Counted from the first letter of the stretch, positions 27,104 to 39,269 are shown. The stretch: 64,000 nucleotides of DNA from Chitinophagales bacterium (GCA_025056305.1 JANWWJ010000028.1:1-64000); one strand, 5' to 3'. The notes: generated by a model from the letters alone, not told the origin. Made by a program: numbers and translations.

Positions 27104-28447
27104 TTAGGGTTTCTGTTTTGCCATCAATACATAATGATCAAAGGGATTCAGGCCAATCTCTTCATGAAAGGTTAGCGTCTGGCCCGTAATGATGTTGGTA
27201 AAGCGCTGGTGCGACAGAGCCTCAGGCACGGGATAGCGCACAGGGCGATTGCGGCAATTCACCACCACAAATACCGATTGGTCGTGATCTGCCTGACGTC
27301 GGTAACACAATACATCATCGCTGTTCCAAAACTCTATTGCACCCTTCTGTAAAGCGGCACTGTTGTGATAAAACTGCAACAGACGTTGATACCACTGCTG
27401 CAAGTCAGGCCTGGCCTGCCAGTCTATGATATACTTTTCAAAAAGATTGATGCGTTGCTCATATCCCACTTCCTGGCCATTATAGAGGAAGGGCACTCCT
27501 GGTAACGTCAGCTGAACCACAAAAGCCGCTTGTGCCCCTTTTTCACTGATGAAGACACGCTGGGGCACATCGTCCCAACTGTTTTCATCGTGATTGGTGA
27601 TGAAACGCAGGTGGCGGTATTGTGGGGGATAAAGCTGCTGTTCGCGCCGGTACAGCGAATCGATCAAACGGGCTGATGCTTGTCCGTTCCAAACTTTTTT
27701 AAGTCCATGATACATTTCCCAACCATAGGTCATGTTAAAGCCTGCCTCATACAGTTTGGGATCTGCTCCTTCGGCCAACATCAGCAGCGGTCGCAATTGC
27801 CGCAGATGTCCAATGGCCTCTTTCCAGAACTCCAACGGCACCATTTCGGCCACATCGCAACGAAAGCCATCAATGTTGAAACTGTCAATCCAGTATTTCA
27901 TGCTGGCAATTTGTGCATCCCACAGCGCCCGCTGCTCATAATTCAAGTCAGCGATGTCGGTCCAGTCTGGCACCGAAGGAATCATATGGCCAGCACTGTC
28001 GCGCGTGTACCATTCCGGATGTTGCTGCACCCACACATGATCCCATGCAGTGTGGTTGGCCACATGGTCCAGAATAATAAACATGCCGAGGGCATGTATC
28101 GAATCCACCAGCCTGCGGAAATCGGCCGCCGTCCCCAGATCGGGATGCAATGCTGTGTAATTGCGGATCGAATAGGGCGAGCCGTAGGTTCCTTTTTTCT
28201 TAACCAAACCCGTAGGCTGAACGGGCATCAGCCAAAGTACATTGACCCCCAACTGCCGCAGTCGCGGCAAATGCGCCAGCATGGCTTCGAAAGTGCCGGA
28301 CGCTGTGAAGTTGCGGACAAACACCTCATACATTACGATCTTTTCTATAGGTGGAACCGTATCTTGCCTGTTGACAGAAACGGGATTTGCCGGTTGCCGG
28401 CATGCCGTCAGCACGATCAAAAAGCAACCCAGAAACAGCTTACCCAT
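27104..28447 (-). CDS. GH13 alpha-amylase, predicted lipoprotein; ATG 28447 preferred to TTG 28459
   Basis: MGKLFLGCFLIVLTACRQ lipobox; NVLWLMPVQPTGLVKKKGTYGSPYSIRNYTALHPDLGT, IDGFRCDVAEMVP, LMLAEGADP, FITNHDENSWD. Confidence 0.9.
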   Translation of the reverse strand: MGKLFLGCFLIVLTACRQPANPVSVNRQDTVPPIEKIVMYEVFVRNFTASGTFEAMLAHLPRLRQLGVNVLWLMPVQPTGLVKKKGTYGSPYSIRNYTALHPDLGTAADFRRLVDSIHALGMFIILDHVANHTAWDHVWVQQHPEWYTRDSAGHMIPSVPDWTDIADLNYEQRALWDAQIASMKYWIDSFNIDGFRCDVAEMVPLEFWKEAIGHLRQLRPLLMLAEGADPKLYEAGFNMTYGWEMYHGLKKVWNGQASARLIDSLYRREQQLYPPQYRHLRFITNHDENSWDDVPQRVFISEKGAQAAFVVQLTLPGVPFLYNGQEVGYEQRINLFEKYIIDWQARPDLQQWYQRLLQFYHNSAALQKGAIEFWNSDDVLCYRRQADHDQSVFVVVNCRNRPVRYPVPEALSHQRFTNIITGQTLTFHEEIGLNPFDHYVLMAKQKP

Positions 28448-28546
28448 AAGCAGGGGCAAGATGCAGATTTTCTTGATTTTTCAAAAAACCCAAGCCAGGC
28501 AGAAACTTGCAGCCAGTGCTTCATCCAAACCGCCTTGGGGGTGGGC

Positions 28547-28554
28547 TAACTTTG
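28547..28554 (+). promoter_or_regulatory. -7 element TAACTTTG, 5 nt before the uvrA start
   Basis: Sequence gtgggcTAACTTTGtgcgcATG. Confidence 0.5.
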
Positions 28555-28559
28555 TGCGC

Positions 28560-31454
28560 ATGGCTTCCGAGCCTGACGTGTTTACCGTTGCCGCTGCCCC
28601 TGCTGAGTTGCCGCCAATAGCAGAGGGGGAAATTCCTTTTCTGGAAGTGCTGGGAGCACGGGTGCATAATCTGAAAAACATCAACGTGCGTATTCCACGC
28701 AACCGGGTTGTGGTGATCACCGGCATCAGCGGCAGCGGAAAATCTTCCCTGGCTTTTGACACCATCTATGCCGAAGGGCAACGCCGCTATATGGAAAGCA
28801 TGAGCAGCTATGCCCGCCAATTCGTCGGCAGTTTCGAACGGCCCGACGTAGACGACATTCGCGGCCTCAGCCCCGTTGTTGCCATAGAACAAAAAACCGT
28901 CAGCAAAAATCCTCGCTCCACCGTAGGTACTATTACCGAAGTCTATGATTTCCTGCGGTTGCTTTTCGCCCGTTGTGCCGACGCCTATTCACACCTCAGC
29001 GGCCAAAAAATGGTTCAATACACCGAAGAACAAATGGCCGACATCATCCGGCAACAAATGGCCGGCCAGCGCATCCTCTTGCTTGCACCGCTGGTACGCG
29101 GCCGCAAAGGACACTACCGAGAACTGTTTGAAACCTATCGGCGTCAGGGCTATCTAAAGGTGCGCGTCGATGGTGAGCTGCGAGACCTCAAGGAAAAAAT
29201 GCAGGTAGACCGCTATAGCATCCACGACATTGAGTTGGTCGTTGACCGATTAGACGTAACAGCAGCCAGCGCTGAGCGACTGGACCGCAGCATACGTCTG
29301 GCCCTGCGCCTGGGTAAAGGCATGCTTATGGTAATTAATGAGCAGAATCAGATTCTCCACTTCAGCCGCACACTGATCGATCCGCTTACCGGCATCTCGT
29401 ATGAAATGCCTTCACCCAACACTTTTTCCTTCAATTCGCCATACGGTGCCTGCCCCCGCTGTAAGGGCCTGGGCTTTACGCACGAAGTGCGCAAAGAGGA
29501 CATCATACCCGATCCAAATAAAAGCATCAATGAGGGTGGCATAGCTCCTTTGGGTTTGTCACGCGACAACTTTGTCTTCCAGCAATTGCGCGCCATAGCC
29601 GCTCGCTACCGCTTTACCTTGGCTAAACCGATCAAAGAAATTCCCAAAGAAGCGCTAAACCTCATTCTGTACGGCAGCACGGATGAAAAAGTAGCCCTTG
29701 AGCTCCAGTTTGATGAGCACCTCCCACAAGAATACAGCACCACTTTCGAAGGGGTAGTTCCCATGCTGTACCGGTGGTACCGCGATTCGGAATCGGAGCG
29801 CCTTCGCCGATGGGCCGAATCGTTCATGACTGAAGTGGTATGTCCTGAATGTCAAGGCAGTCGCCTCAAGAAAGAATCCCTCAGTTTCCGCATCGCCGGA
29901 AAAAACATTTATGATCTGGCGCAAATGAGCATCAGAACACTGGTGCATTGGTTTGACATGCTGCCCGATCAGCTAAGCGAGCGCCAACGCCTCATCGGCC
30001 AGGAAGTCATTAAAGAGCTGAAAGCCCGCCTTCGTTTTTTGTGCGATGTGGGCCTGGATTACTTGACGCTCAACAGGCCTGCACGGTCTTTATCCGGCGG
30101 CGAAAGCCAACGCATTCGATTGGCCACGCAAATGGGCTCCCAGCTGGTGGGCATCACCTATATCTTGGATGAGCCCAGCATTGGCTTGCACCAGCGTGAC
30201 AACCGTCGGCTGATCCATGCCCTCCATCAGCTCAGCCGCACCGGCAACACCATCATTGTCGTCGAACACGATAAGGACATTATGCTTTCTGCGGACTATG
30301 TTATTGATTTGGGTCCTGGCGCCGGTGAGCACGGCGGCTACGTGGTGAGTGAAGGCCCGCCGCACAGCGATAACGGCACCCATTCGCTTACGGTCGAATA
30401 CCTGAAAGGCCAACGGGAAATCCGCGTCCCCTCTTCACGCCGTAAAGGGCAGGGACGGAAGCTGAAGCTTCGGGGCTGCCGCGGCAACAACCTCAAAAAC
30501 ATCACGGTGAGTTTTCCCTTGGGTTGTTTGATTGGAATTACCGGCGTTTCCGGCAGCGGAAAATCTTCGCTAATCACAGAAACCCTTTATCCCATACTAA
30601 GCAACCACTTTTACGGCTCGCGATATAAACCTCTGCCGTACGAGTCCATTGAAGGGCTGGAGTTTATCGATAAGGTCATCGAAATAGATCAATCTCCCAT
30701 AGGCCGCACCCCGCGCAGCAATCCTGCTACCTACATCAATGTGTTTACAGAAATCCGTCAGCTATTCAGTCAGCTGCCTGAAAGCCGGATGCGTGGGTAT
30801 GCACCCGGACGCTTTTCGTTCAATGTAAAGGGGGGAAGATGCGAGGCCTGTCAAGGTGGCGGGATGCGCCTTATCGAAATGAGCTTTTTACCTGACGTGT
30901 ATGTGATCTGCGAAAAATGTTTAGGACGCCGATACAACCGCGAAACTTTGGAAATAAGATACCGGGGAAAAAACATTAGTGAAATCCTTGATATGACTGT
31001 TGCCGAAGCGGTGACGTTTTTTGAACCCTATCCTTCTATTTGCCGCAAGCTTCGTACGTTGCAGGAGGTAGGGCTGGGCTATCTTCGACTGGGCCAGCAG
31101 GCCACGACGCTCAGCGGCGGCGAAGCGCAGCGGGTCAAGCTTTCGGCTGAGCTGGCGCGTCGCGATACCGGGCGCACCTTTTACATTTTAGATGAACCCA
31201 CCACAGGCCTTCATTTTGAAGACATCCGCCTGCTGATGGAGGTGCTCAACCGTTTAGTGGATAAAGGAAATACGGTTGTCATTATTGAACACAATCTGGA
31301 CGTCATTAAGCTCGCCGACTATATCATTGACCTCGGGCCAGAAGGGGGTGATGAGGGAGGATATGTTGTGGCCGAAGGTACACCTGAAGCCATCGTAGCC
31401 GCTGGCATCGGATATACGGCCCAGTTTTTAGCGCGGGAGCTGGCAGCCGCTTAA
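28560..31454 (+). CDS. uvrA: Excinuclease ABC subunit UvrA; start reassigned to ATG 28560
   Basis: [62 protein letters not shown] zinc module; second ATPase [17 protein letters not shown]. Confidence 0.97.
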   Translation: MASEPDVFTVAAAPAELPPIAEGEIPFLEVLGARVHNLKNINVRIPRNRVVVITGISGSGKSSLAFDTIYAEGQRRYMESMSSYARQFVGSFERPDVDDIRGLSPVVAIEQKTVSKNPRSTVGTITEVYDFLRLLFARCADAYSHLSGQKMVQYTEEQMADIIRQQMAGQRILLLAPLVRGRKGHYRELFETYRRQGYLKVRVDGELRDLKEKMQVDRYSIHDIELVVDRLDVTAASAERLDRSIRLALRLGKGMLMVINEQNQILHFSRTLIDPLTGISYEMPSPNTFSFNSPYGACPRCKGLGFTHEVRKEDIIPDPNKSINEGGIAPLGLSRDNFVFQQLRAIAARYRFTLAKPIKEIPKEALNLILYGSTDEKVALELQFDEHLPQEYSTTFEGVVPMLYRWYRDSESERLRRWAESFMTEVVCPECQGSRLKKESLSFRIAGKNIYDLAQMSIRTLVHWFDMLPDQLSERQRLIGQEVIKELKARLRFLCDVGLDYLTLNRPARSLSGGESQRIRLATQMGSQLVGITYILDEPSIGLHQRDNRRLIHALHQLSRTGNTIIVVEHDKDIMLSADYVIDLGPGAGEHGGYVVSEGPPHSDNGTHSLTVEYLKGQREIRVPSSRRKGQGRKLKLRGCRGNNLKNITVSFPLGCLIGITGVSGSGKSSLITETLYPILSNHFYGSRYKPLPYESIEGLEFIDKVIEIDQSPIGRTPRSNPATYINVFTEIRQLFSQLPESRMRGYAPGRFSFNVKGGRCEACQGGGMRLIEMSFLPDVYVICEKCLGRRYNRETLEIRYRGKNISEILDMTVAEAVTFFEPYPSICRKLRTLQEVGLGYLRLGQQATTLSGGEAQRVKLSAELARRDTGRTFYILDEPTTGLHFEDIRLLMEVLNRLVDKGNTVVIIEHNLDVIKLADYIIDLGPEGGDEGGYVVAEGTPEAIVAAGIGYTAQFLARELAAA

Positions 31455-31530
31455 CAAATTCATCCGCTGCCTTAACTGTGCAGTGCGAAAAATCGTAATA
31501 CGAAAAGGATCTTTGGTGTTTCACACGCTT

Positions 31531-32061
31531 ATGCCGCGGCTCTTTTTCGCTATACCCGTTCCGGAAACGAATGCAGCAATGCTCTTTGGGCTGCTTCGCC
31601 ACCGAGTTGCGGCTACGGTTCGGCTAACCGAACCCATGTACCAGCACATTACGGTTCATTTTCTTGGATCCATGCCCGAGCAGCAGTTGCCGGAGCTGTG
31701 TGAGCGGGCCGCTCTGCTGTGCGAAAAACAGGAAGCTTTTACGCTCTCCTTCACCCATCTCACCTACGTACCTTCAGCGCATAGGCCTCAGATGATCTGG
31801 CTTCAAGGCGAGCCGCACGATGCGTTCAACCATCTGGTAGCGGCTTTCCGCACACAGTTTCCTACCGGCGAACAAAGGCCTCCGCTGCCCCATGTAACGC
31901 TGGCCCGCATGAAGACGTTGCGCCGTCCTCCCATGCCCCTTCCTGCCATTAAGCCTATTCACGTTGAAGTTCATGAAATTCACCTGTGGCAATCACTCAC
32001 CCTTCCGCAAGGAGCTCGTTATGAGCCACTCCACCGATGGCCTTTGCTTTCTTCACCATAA
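31531..32061 (+). CDS. thpR: RNA 2',3'-cyclic phosphodiesterase (ThpR/LigT family)
   Basis: MPRLFFAIPVPETN; two HxTx motifs, HITVHFLG and HVTLARMK. Confidence 0.9.
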   Translation: MPRLFFAIPVPETNAAMLFGLLRHRVAATVRLTEPMYQHITVHFLGSMPEQQLPELCERAALLCEKQEAFTLSFTHLTYVPSAHRPQMIWLQGEPHDAFNHLVAAFRTQFPTGEQRPPLPHVTLARMKTLRRPPMPLPAIKPIHVEVHEIHLWQSLTLPQGARYEPLHRWPLLSSP

Positions 32062-32103
32062 AATCGACCAGCCGCTATCTTCGTCAGCATTAACTTTTTT
32101 TTC

Positions 32104-33288
32104 ATGTACACCATTCAGCAACGCCTTCGTGAAGAACTGGATCAATTGCGTCAATCGGGGCTTTACAAAGAAGAGCGCATCATCGAATCGGCGCAAGGGC
32201 CAGAAATCATCGTGAACGGCCGTACCGTTCTCAACTTTTGCGCCAATAATTATCTGGGCCTGAGCAGCCATCCTAAAGTGATTGCCGCTGCACACCAAAC
32301 CATTGACCGGCGTGGTTATGGCATGAGCAGTGTGCGCTTTATCTGCGGCACACAAGACATCCACCGGCAGCTGGAACGCAAGATTGCTTCCTTTCTGGGT
32401 ACCGACGATGCCATCTTGTACGTAGCCGCCTTTGACGCCAACGGCGGTGTGTTTGAGCCGCTGTTCAACGATCAGGATGCCATTATCAGCGACGAACTGA
32501 ACCATGCCTCTATTATCGACGGCATTCGATTGTGTAAAGCGCAACGCTTCCGCTATCGAAACAACGACATGGAAGATCTGGAAAAACAGTTGCAGGCAGC
32601 ATCGGCTTGCCGCAGCCGCATCATCGTTACCGACGGTGTGTTTTCCATGGACGGCACCGTGGCTCGGTTGGCCGATATTGTGGCGCTGGCTCGCAAGTAT
32701 GAGGCTCTGGTCATGGTGGACGACTCCCATGCCACCGGTTTCGTCGGCCCTACGGGTCGCGGTACACCTGAACTGTGGAACGTAAAGGATGAAGTGGACA
32801 TCATCACCAGCACGCTGGGTAAAGCCCTTGGTGGAGCTTGTGGTGGCTTTACAGCCGGCCGTCAGGAAATTATTGATGTGTTGCGCCAGCGATCTCGCCC
32901 CTACCTGTTTTCCAACAGTGTGCCGCCACCCATTATAGGCGCTGCTCTGGCCGTCTTTGAGATGATTTCAGAAACCACGGCTTTGCGCGACAAGCTGGAA
33001 GAAAACACGCGCTACTTCCGCCAGCGCATGACGGAAGCCGGCTTTGACATTAAACCGGGTGATCATCCCATCGTTCCCATTATGCTTTACGATTCGGTAT
33101 TGGCTCAGAAGATGGCCGCCGCCCTGTTGGAAGAAGGGATTTATGTGATTGGCTTCTTTTACCCTGTCGTGCCGCGAGGGTTGGCCCGCATTCGCGTGCA
33201 ATTATCGGCAGCCCATGAACGCCATCATCTGGATCAAGCTGTGGACGCCTTTATCAAGGTAGGCAAAGCCATGAACATCATCCGTTGA
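32104..33288 (+). CDS. kbl: Glycine C-acetyltransferase (2-amino-3-ketobutyrate CoA ligase)
   Basis: [62 protein letters not shown]. Confidence 0.93.
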   Translation: MYTIQQRLREELDQLRQSGLYKEERIIESAQGPEIIVNGRTVLNFCANNYLGLSSHPKVIAAAHQTIDRRGYGMSSVRFICGTQDIHRQLERKIASFLGTDDAILYVAAFDANGGVFEPLFNDQDAIISDELNHASIIDGIRLCKAQRFRYRNNDMEDLEKQLQAASACRSRIIVTDGVFSMDGTVARLADIVALARKYEALVMVDDSHATGFVGPTGRGTPELWNVKDEVDIITSTLGKALGGACGGFTAGRQEIIDVLRQRSRPYLFSNSVPPPIIGAALAVFEMISETTALRDKLEENTRYFRQRMTEAGFDIKPGDHPIVPIMLYDSVLAQKMAAALLEEGIYVIGFFYPVVPRGLARIRVQLSAAHERHHLDQAVDAFIKVGKAMNIIR

Positions 33289-34063
33289 CTACGGCAACTG
33301 CTTGTTCTGTTTTGCGAAAAATTACAAACTGATTGTACGCCTCGCCGCATTCGATGTCGATCTGCTGTTCTAAGATGAGATCTAAAAGTGCCAGAAATCT
33401 AAAGATGGCGTGCATGCGGTCGTTGCACGCATGAAAAATATCCTCAAACGAAACGGTAATTGCTGCCTCAACCTGCTGCAACAGAAATTGTTTTTCTTCC
33501 TCTATGCTGTAGGGATAGGGAACAACGGTGAGCGATGGCCGTTGTTGTTCCGACCAGCGATTCATGACGCGCTCATAGGCACGCAACAACTTCAGCAAAG
33601 ACAGCGAATGCAATTCCATCTCACCGGTCCATCGAAGCAGTCGCTGACGGTTTTCGTGAGCGGCATAGCCCCGCTCAAACAGTTTGCTGCGCTCCGCTTC
33701 CAGCCGCCGCAGTTCTTGCACTACATCCTTGTACCGTTTGTATTCGAGCAGCTGCCGCACCAACTCAGCCCGCGGATCTGCTTCTTCCTCGCTTTTCGGC
33801 TCCGGTCGCCTGGGCAAAAGCATCTTGGCCTTAATGCGCATGAGCGTGGCTGCTACTACAATAAACTCACTGGCCAGTTCAATATTTTTCTCTGACGCCT
33901 GACGGATGTATTCTAAAAAATCATGAGTGACCTTTGCTATGGGAATATCGTAGATGTCCAGTTCATCGCGTTGGATAAAGAACAACAATAAGTCAAACGG
34001 GCCTTCAAAGTGCGGCAATCGGACTTCGTAGCTGACTGCCTGTTCGGTGGCCATGCCCTTCAA
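33278..34063 (-). CDS. scpA: Segregation and condensation protein A
   Basis: [42 protein letters not shown]...[23 protein letters not shown]. Confidence 0.95.
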   Translation of the reverse strand: MKGMATEQAVSYEVRLPHFEGPFDLLLFFIQRDELDIYDIPIAKVTHDFLEYIRQASEKNIELASEFIVVAATLMRIKAKMLLPRRPEPKSEEEADPRAELVRQLLEYKRYKDVVQELRRLEAERSKLFERGYAAHENRQRLLRWTGEMELHSLSLLKLLRAYERVMNRWSEQQRPSLTVVPYPYSIEEEKQFLLQQVEAAITVSFEDIFHACNDRMHAIFRFLALLDLILEQQIDIECGEAYNQFVIFRKTEQAVAVVNG

Positions 34064-34162
34064 TTAGCATCAAAAGTAACCTATCCGACTTCCCTGGCTG
34101 CGTTAGAGAAAGCCAACATTTCCACAATGATCCCAGACTACCTTAGCTTCGCAGCTTAGATA

Positions 34163-36097
34163 ATGTCCATTACCGCAGGTCCCCTACTTAGTCAGATTCA
34201 CTATCCAGCCGATTTGCGTCGGCTGAACCGCGATCAGCTTATCCCATTATGCGATGAATTGCGTCAGTTTATCATAGACCACGTAAGCCTTTACGGCGGT
34301 CATTTTGGGGCCTCGCTCGGCGTCGTGGAACTGACCGTAGCCCTTCACTATGTGTTTAACACGCCTTATGATCTCATCGTGTGGGACGTTGGTCATCAGG
34401 CCTACGGTCATAAAATTCTCACAGGCCGGCGTGAACGCTTCCACACCAACCGCAAGTACAAGGGCATTGCCGGTTTCCCTTCCCGCTTCGAAAGTGAATA
34501 CGACGCTTTTGGAGTAGGGCATTCGTCCACCTCGATTTCTGCTGCCTTGGGTATGGCGGTGGCTGCACGGCTTAAAGGAGAAAAAGGCCGTCACGTCATA
34601 GCTGTCATCGGCGACGGAGCAATGACGGCCGGCCTCGCCTTCGAGGGGCTCAATAATGCCGGGGTTTCAGGTACGGATCTGCTCATCATCCTGAACGACA
34701 ACTGCATGAGTATTGACCCCAATGTAGGCGCCTTGAAGGAATATTTGACTGACATCACCATGTCGCACACCTGGAACCGCACGCGTGATGAACTTTGGCG
34801 CCTTTTGGGAAAGGTGGGCGGTGAAGCCTTGCAGAAACAGTTCTCCAAATTTGAGGCAGCCATTAAAGGTGCCATATCGCGCAGCAGCAATCTGTTTGAA
34901 GCTCTTAACCTCCGCTATTTCGGCCCGCTCGATGGCCATAATGTGGACCATTTGGTCAGCGTATTAGAGGACTTAAAGCACATTCACGGCCCCAAACTGT
35001 TGCATGTTGTTACCGTCAAAGGCAAGGGTTTTGGGCCGGCCGAAAAAAACCAGACTAAGTGGCATGCGCCGGGCACCTTTGATAAGATTACCGGAGAAAT
35101 CTTCAAAAAGCCGGTAAACGGCCCGCAACCCCCTCGCTACCAGGATGTCTTTGGCCATACCATTGTTGAATTGGCGGAAAAAAATGAAAAGATTGTAGGC
35201 ATTACACCCGCCATGCCCTCCGGCTCATCGCTCAACATCATGATGGAACGCATGCCCCACAGAGCTTTTGACGTGGGTATTGCCGAACAGCATGCCGTCA
35301 CCTTTTCCGCGGGTTTAGCCACCCAGGGCCTCATCCCGTATTGCAACATTTACTCCACGTTCTTGCAGCGGGCATACGACCAGGTCATTCACGATGTGGC
35401 TTTGCAGCGCCTGCATGTGGTATTTTGTCTAGATCGGGGCGGATTGGTCGGAGAAGACGGCGCCACACACCAAGGTGCTTTTGATCTTGCATATATGCGT
35501 ATTATTCCTAATATGATCGTCACGGCCCCCATGAATGAGCAGGAACTGCGCAACTTGATGTACACCGCTCAGTTAGACCATATTCGGCAACCCTTTTCTA
35601 TTCGCTACCCCCGGGGTGAGGGGGTCATGCCCCAATGGCGCACTCCGTTTGAAGAAATTCCCATCGGCACGGCCCGCTTACTTGTGGAAGGAGAAGACTT
35701 GTGCATCATCTCCATAGGTCACCCCGGAAATTTCGCTGCCGAAGCCATCTGCCGACTCAACGAGCTGGAACTGTACCCCGCTCATGTTGACCTGCGCTTT
35801 CTCAAACCCTTAGACGAAGACTTGCTGCACCGTATCTGTCGCAAGTTCCGATACATCGTTACCGTAGAAGATGGCGTCATTATGGGTGGAATGGGCTCGG
35901 CAATTCTGGAATTCGCCGCAGATCATGGGTACACCATCACCGTACGTCGGCTGGGTATCCCCGACCGATTTATCGAACACGGATCGCCCAAAGAGCTGCA
36001 CCGAGAGTGTGGCTTCGATGCCGATGCTATAGCCGCCACCGTCTGTGAGCTGCTGCGCGTTCACCCAAAACAAAAATTCCAGATCAAAACTTTTTAA
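34163..36097 (+). CDS. dxs: 1-deoxy-D-xylulose-5-phosphate synthase
   Basis: [82 protein letters not shown]. Confidence 0.97.
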   Translation: MSITAGPLLSQIHYPADLRRLNRDQLIPLCDELRQFIIDHVSLYGGHFGASLGVVELTVALHYVFNTPYDLIVWDVGHQAYGHKILTGRRERFHTNRKYKGIAGFPSRFESEYDAFGVGHSSTSISAALGMAVAARLKGEKGRHVIAVIGDGAMTAGLAFEGLNNAGVSGTDLLIILNDNCMSIDPNVGALKEYLTDITMSHTWNRTRDELWRLLGKVGGEALQKQFSKFEAAIKGAISRSSNLFEALNLRYFGPLDGHNVDHLVSVLEDLKHIHGPKLLHVVTVKGKGFGPAEKNQTKWHAPGTFDKITGEIFKKPVNGPQPPRYQDVFGHTIVELAEKNEKIVGITPAMPSGSSLNIMMERMPHRAFDVGIAEQHAVTFSAGLATQGLIPYCNIYSTFLQRAYDQVIHDVALQRLHVVFCLDRGGLVGEDGATHQGAFDLAYMRIIPNMIVTAPMNEQELRNLMYTAQLDHIRQPFSIRYPRGEGVMPQWRTPFEEIPIGTARLLVEGEDLCIISIGHPGNFAAEAICRLNELELYPAHVDLRFLKPLDEDLLHRICRKFRYIVTVEDGVIMGGMGSAILEFAADHGYTITVRRLGIPDRFIEHGSPKELHRECGFDADAIAATVCELLRVHPKQKFQIKTF

Positions 36098-36159
36098 ATT
36101 TTTATTCTTTTCCTTCCATGGCATACCCAATCCTTCTTGGTCCTTACCTTCAGGCCACG

Positions 36160-36972
36160 ATGAATAAGATGTCCTTGCTGCTTTGCACTTTATGGGGCAT
36201 TTCCTTGTTATGGAGCTGTGGTAAAAAGAATGGGGCCCCACCCAAAAATCAAGACACGCTGGCAACGCTTTCCGGTGATTCTTTTTTTGAACAATTCCGT
36301 CGTAAAGGCATTGATTTTTATGCCACAGGCAATGAGCCGTTTTGGGTACTCGAAGTGGATCACACCGGTGGGCTTGGTTTTCGTCTGCTCGATGGTATTC
36401 AGGTCAGTTTTACTGGCGACTGCGCGCCCGCACCTTTACCTAACGCTGAAGGTTATACCTACTCTGCTTCCACCCCGGCGGGGAAGATTTTGGTTACCGT
36501 GTTGCGCAAGCCATGTATAGATTCCATGTCGGGAGATACCATTACTTACCAGGTGACGGTGCAGATAGATCAGCCCGACAACACCCGCAGATCTTTTCAG
36601 GGATGTGGGCGATACCTGAACGATCCCCAGTTTTCAGGCGTGTGGACGCTTACCGCTCTTGACGGCCGCTCAATTGACACTGTCGGTTTGACCAAGGGCC
36701 CACCCACGCTTCAGCTTTCACCTAAGGATTACCGCATCTGGGGACACGGCAGTTGTAACAACTACTTTGGTGTGGCTGATGTCATGGGTGATCGCATTGC
36801 CATAACCGATCGCATCGGCAGCACCCTCATGGCTTGCCCGCGAATGGAGCTGGAAAATACTTTTTTCAAAACGCTGTCGGGTAAAACTTTTTTGCTGAGC
36901 ATAAACGACCGACAGCTCTTGTTTTTGGAGGATCAAAAGCCCATAATGCAGTGGGTTCGTTCTAAAGACTAA
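36160..36972 (+). CDS. Lipoprotein with COG3650-like N-terminal and META (DUF306-like) C-terminal domains; start reassigned to ATG 36160
   Basis: MNKMSLLLCTLWGISLLWSCGKK lipobox; FYATGNEPFWVLEVD; GVWTLTALDGRSI...GHGSCNNYFGVADV...TLMACPRMELENTFFKTL. Confidence 0.85.
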   Translation: MNKMSLLLCTLWGISLLWSCGKKNGAPPKNQDTLATLSGDSFFEQFRRKGIDFYATGNEPFWVLEVDHTGGLGFRLLDGIQVSFTGDCAPAPLPNAEGYTYSASTPAGKILVTVLRKPCIDSMSGDTITYQVTVQIDQPDNTRRSFQGCGRYLNDPQFSGVWTLTALDGRSIDTVGLTKGPPTLQLSPKDYRIWGHGSCNNYFGVADVMGDRIAITDRIGSTLMACPRMELENTFFKTLSGKTFLLSINDRQLLFLEDQKPIMQWVRSKD

Positions 36973-37039
36973 CGTGATTTTGGTCCCCCGGGCAGTGGGT
37001 CCTTTACTTGAAAAACTGAAATAATTTTTCACTTTCTCG

Positions 37040-37890
37040 CATCCACTGATCATCTACGATGCTTCGTGCTTTTGCCGTGCCTCCTCGTTGCCGACTTTTG
37101 GGCTTGCCCCAAGGATGTGGCCGATACTATAGGTGCACAAGGTCATCTTTTTGCAAAAAAAAGCCGACTTCCTGCTCTTCTGTGCCTATTGTACAGCATT
37201 GCAGCTTTACTTGCTCCAAATCCGACCGACGCGATGATGAGAAACCTCGATCCCCTTCTGGTCGGGGAGGCCTTGTTGCTAAATGCGCAAGGCCCTAACT
37301 CGATATAAACCGCCGACGCTGACAGCACTGTTTGCTTGTGTGAAAATTGAGCTCATAGATACCCCAAAGGCAAAATCACCATTTTGTGGAGCGGAGCTCT
37401 ACCGCCAAATGGGAATCATCATCACCATTGAAGACCACCGTTTAGGTTATCAGGTTGAATCACTTTGTCGTTTTGATTATACAAAAGCAGTGACCAACAT
37501 TGGTAACAACACAATGGTAATCGCTATTTCAACCTAAATGACTCCTCTACATTTAACAGCTTGTCCGTTGGCAAAACCATTGCCTGTAAAAGCCAACGCC
37601 AAAGAGATTAGATTGAAAACGCACCAACGGCGCGGCTTTGAGATGATGTATATGCCTTCACCGAATCAAGGTTACGGTGCTGATCCCAACTGCAAGGCTT
37701 TACCATCACCGTCAACAGCTCCTTTATCGTCAAACTAAATTGCCCGACGACAACTGCAGGAATTTTATTGGTGATGCCCGACAGTCAATCAGATTCCGGA
37801 TCAAACTTTGGTAATGGCCGTTTCGAAAATCAGCCTTGGGTGACTGTTAGTGGAAAAGCTTATGTGATTCCGCTTCTCTTAAAATCCCTA
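37040..37890 (+). pseudogene. Probable decayed coding remnant(s)
   Basis: About 0.9 kb between two solid genes with only short, frame-shifted open stretches, for example ...LQGFTITVNSSFIVKLNCPTTTAGILLVMPDSQSDSGSNFGNGRFENQPWVTVSGKAYVIPLLLKSL and GNRYFNLNDSSTFNSLSVGKTIACKS, interrupted by stops. Confidence 0.35.
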
Positions 37891-37898
37891 TCACTGTA

Positions 37899-39107
37899 TT
37901 ATCGCTTAAACAACAAAGCTTTTGCATACCCGTGTCTTACTAAGTAACAGCCGGGAGCAAGACCGGAAAGGTCTACGTGATGTTGCTTGTAAGTCCGAAT
38001 TAATGCTCCGTCGGTGGTGAAAAGACGAATGGGTTCTTTGCTACTCACCTCAATTGGCGAGTGCACCACCACATGGTTACCTGCCGGATTAGGAAAAAGA
38101 TGCAGGGATGTTGCATGCGCAGCCGCCGAAGCTACCGCGCTGGGATATACACCGCTGCGCGGATAGCTGGTTACCACCTCCCATACCATCTGTTGCGCAT
38201 AAGCAGCAAAGTCGGCAGGTACTGTCACCAAAGAGTGAAGCTGATGGCTTAACCCAACTGGATTGCTGTTGAACAGGCATGCATAATGAATCATGGCTAC
38301 CAGATAAGCGCCTAAATCATTAAGATGCACCCCATCCGTAAAAATTTGATTCACGTGTGAGATACCGGGTACTAAACCTTGTTGCACATCGTCGTAAAAA
38401 CGGGCCATCATCCGGTTACCGGGAATGATATATACCGGCGGGCATCCAGACGGCAAGTTGGCATTGGCATAGTCTTGCAGTTCCTGCCAGCCCAGCTCAA
38501 GGCTATCTAACAGTTGCCGCCATCCTGAAGCCGAGCCATCGGTGGCTTCGCTTACACCATAACCGCTCAGAAAATAGGGCGTGCCATCCAAACCACCCCA
38601 ATGGGTCCAGAGCAATGTGGCCGCACCCTGTCCATTATTGCCAAAGGTCCATGAGTTTTGGACAAAATAGGATAGATGCTCTTTAGATTGATGTACATTC
38701 AAATTCAGCGGCCCCTCCATGTTTTCGGTAATCACCAATACTTGCCAAAGGGAAATATCATAGCGTGGATTACAATTTTCTTCATAACAATTTATGTTAG
38801 GGTCTTGGGCGCACCAGGTTCCCGTCGTGTCCCAGTGAAATTTCAGCCAAGCTCCTGGCAGGGTAGCCCTACCAACCAAGTTTCCATATGCTTGCCACCC
38901 CCCTAGTAAATTGTTAAGGTCTGCGACCAACTCAACATATTGCCCCGGCCATGGAACAAACAAGGGATCAGTCAGGCTATGACCGCAGTGCAATTGCTTG
39001 ACTGAAAAGGGATAAGCCTGTTTGGGGGGTAAGGATTGAGCTACTACTCCGCTGATGCCTACCCAAAGCGTACACCACGGAAACAAAATAAGGTACAAGA
39101 TTCTCAT
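37899..39107 (-). CDS. Secreted SGNH/GDSL-hydrolase-like protein with T9SS C-terminal sorting domain
   Basis: Signal peptide; HCGHSLTDPLF...TDGVHLNDLGAYLVAMIHYACLF (SGNH-like GxSxTD and DxxHL); C-terminal LFPNPAGNHVVVHSP...VDLSGLAPGCYLVRHGYAKALLFKR. Confidence 0.72.
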   Translation of the reverse strand: MRILYLILFPWCTLWVGISGVVAQSLPPKQAYPFSVKQLHCGHSLTDPLFVPWPGQYVELVADLNNLLGGWQAYGNLVGRATLPGAWLKFHWDTTGTWCAQDPNINCYEENCNPRYDISLWQVLVITENMEGPLNLNVHQSKEHLSYFVQNSWTFGNNGQGAATLLWTHWGGLDGTPYFLSGYGVSEATDGSASGWRQLLDSLELGWQELQDYANANLPSGCPPVYIIPGNRMMARFYDDVQQGLVPGISHVNQIFTDGVHLNDLGAYLVAMIHYACLFNSNPVGLSHQLHSLVTVPADFAAYAQQMVWEVVTSYPRSGVYPSAVASAAAHATSLHLFPNPAGNHVVVHSPIEVSSKEPIRLFTTDGALIRTYKQHHVDLSGLAPGCYLVRHGYAKALLFKR

Positions 39108-39261
39108 GAAAACCAGCTCAGTTTGATTTACAATTTTACGGAAATGCGCATTCGCTTTTCCGCAAACGACGTTTGGCTGAAGACCATAGGTGGGTATCTG
39201 ACTGCCGCTGGATGAGCGCGCTTAGGATCCTTTGCGGACCAAACAGGCTCAAGCATTAGGT

Positions 39262-39269
39262 TATCTTTG
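39262..39269 (+). promoter_or_regulatory. -7 element TATCTTTG, 11 nt before the aldehyde dehydrogenase start
   Basis: Sequence aggtTATCTTTGatgaaagagatATG. Confidence 0.5.

Noticed and set aside
27680-28549. 289-aa plus-strand ORF
   Set aside because: Antisense to the GH13 lipoprotein gene; low-quality composition.
28242-28559. N-terminal extension of the uvrA ORF
   Set aside because: Overlaps the divergent GH13 gene; canonical UvrA start and a TAACTTTG element place the start at 28560.
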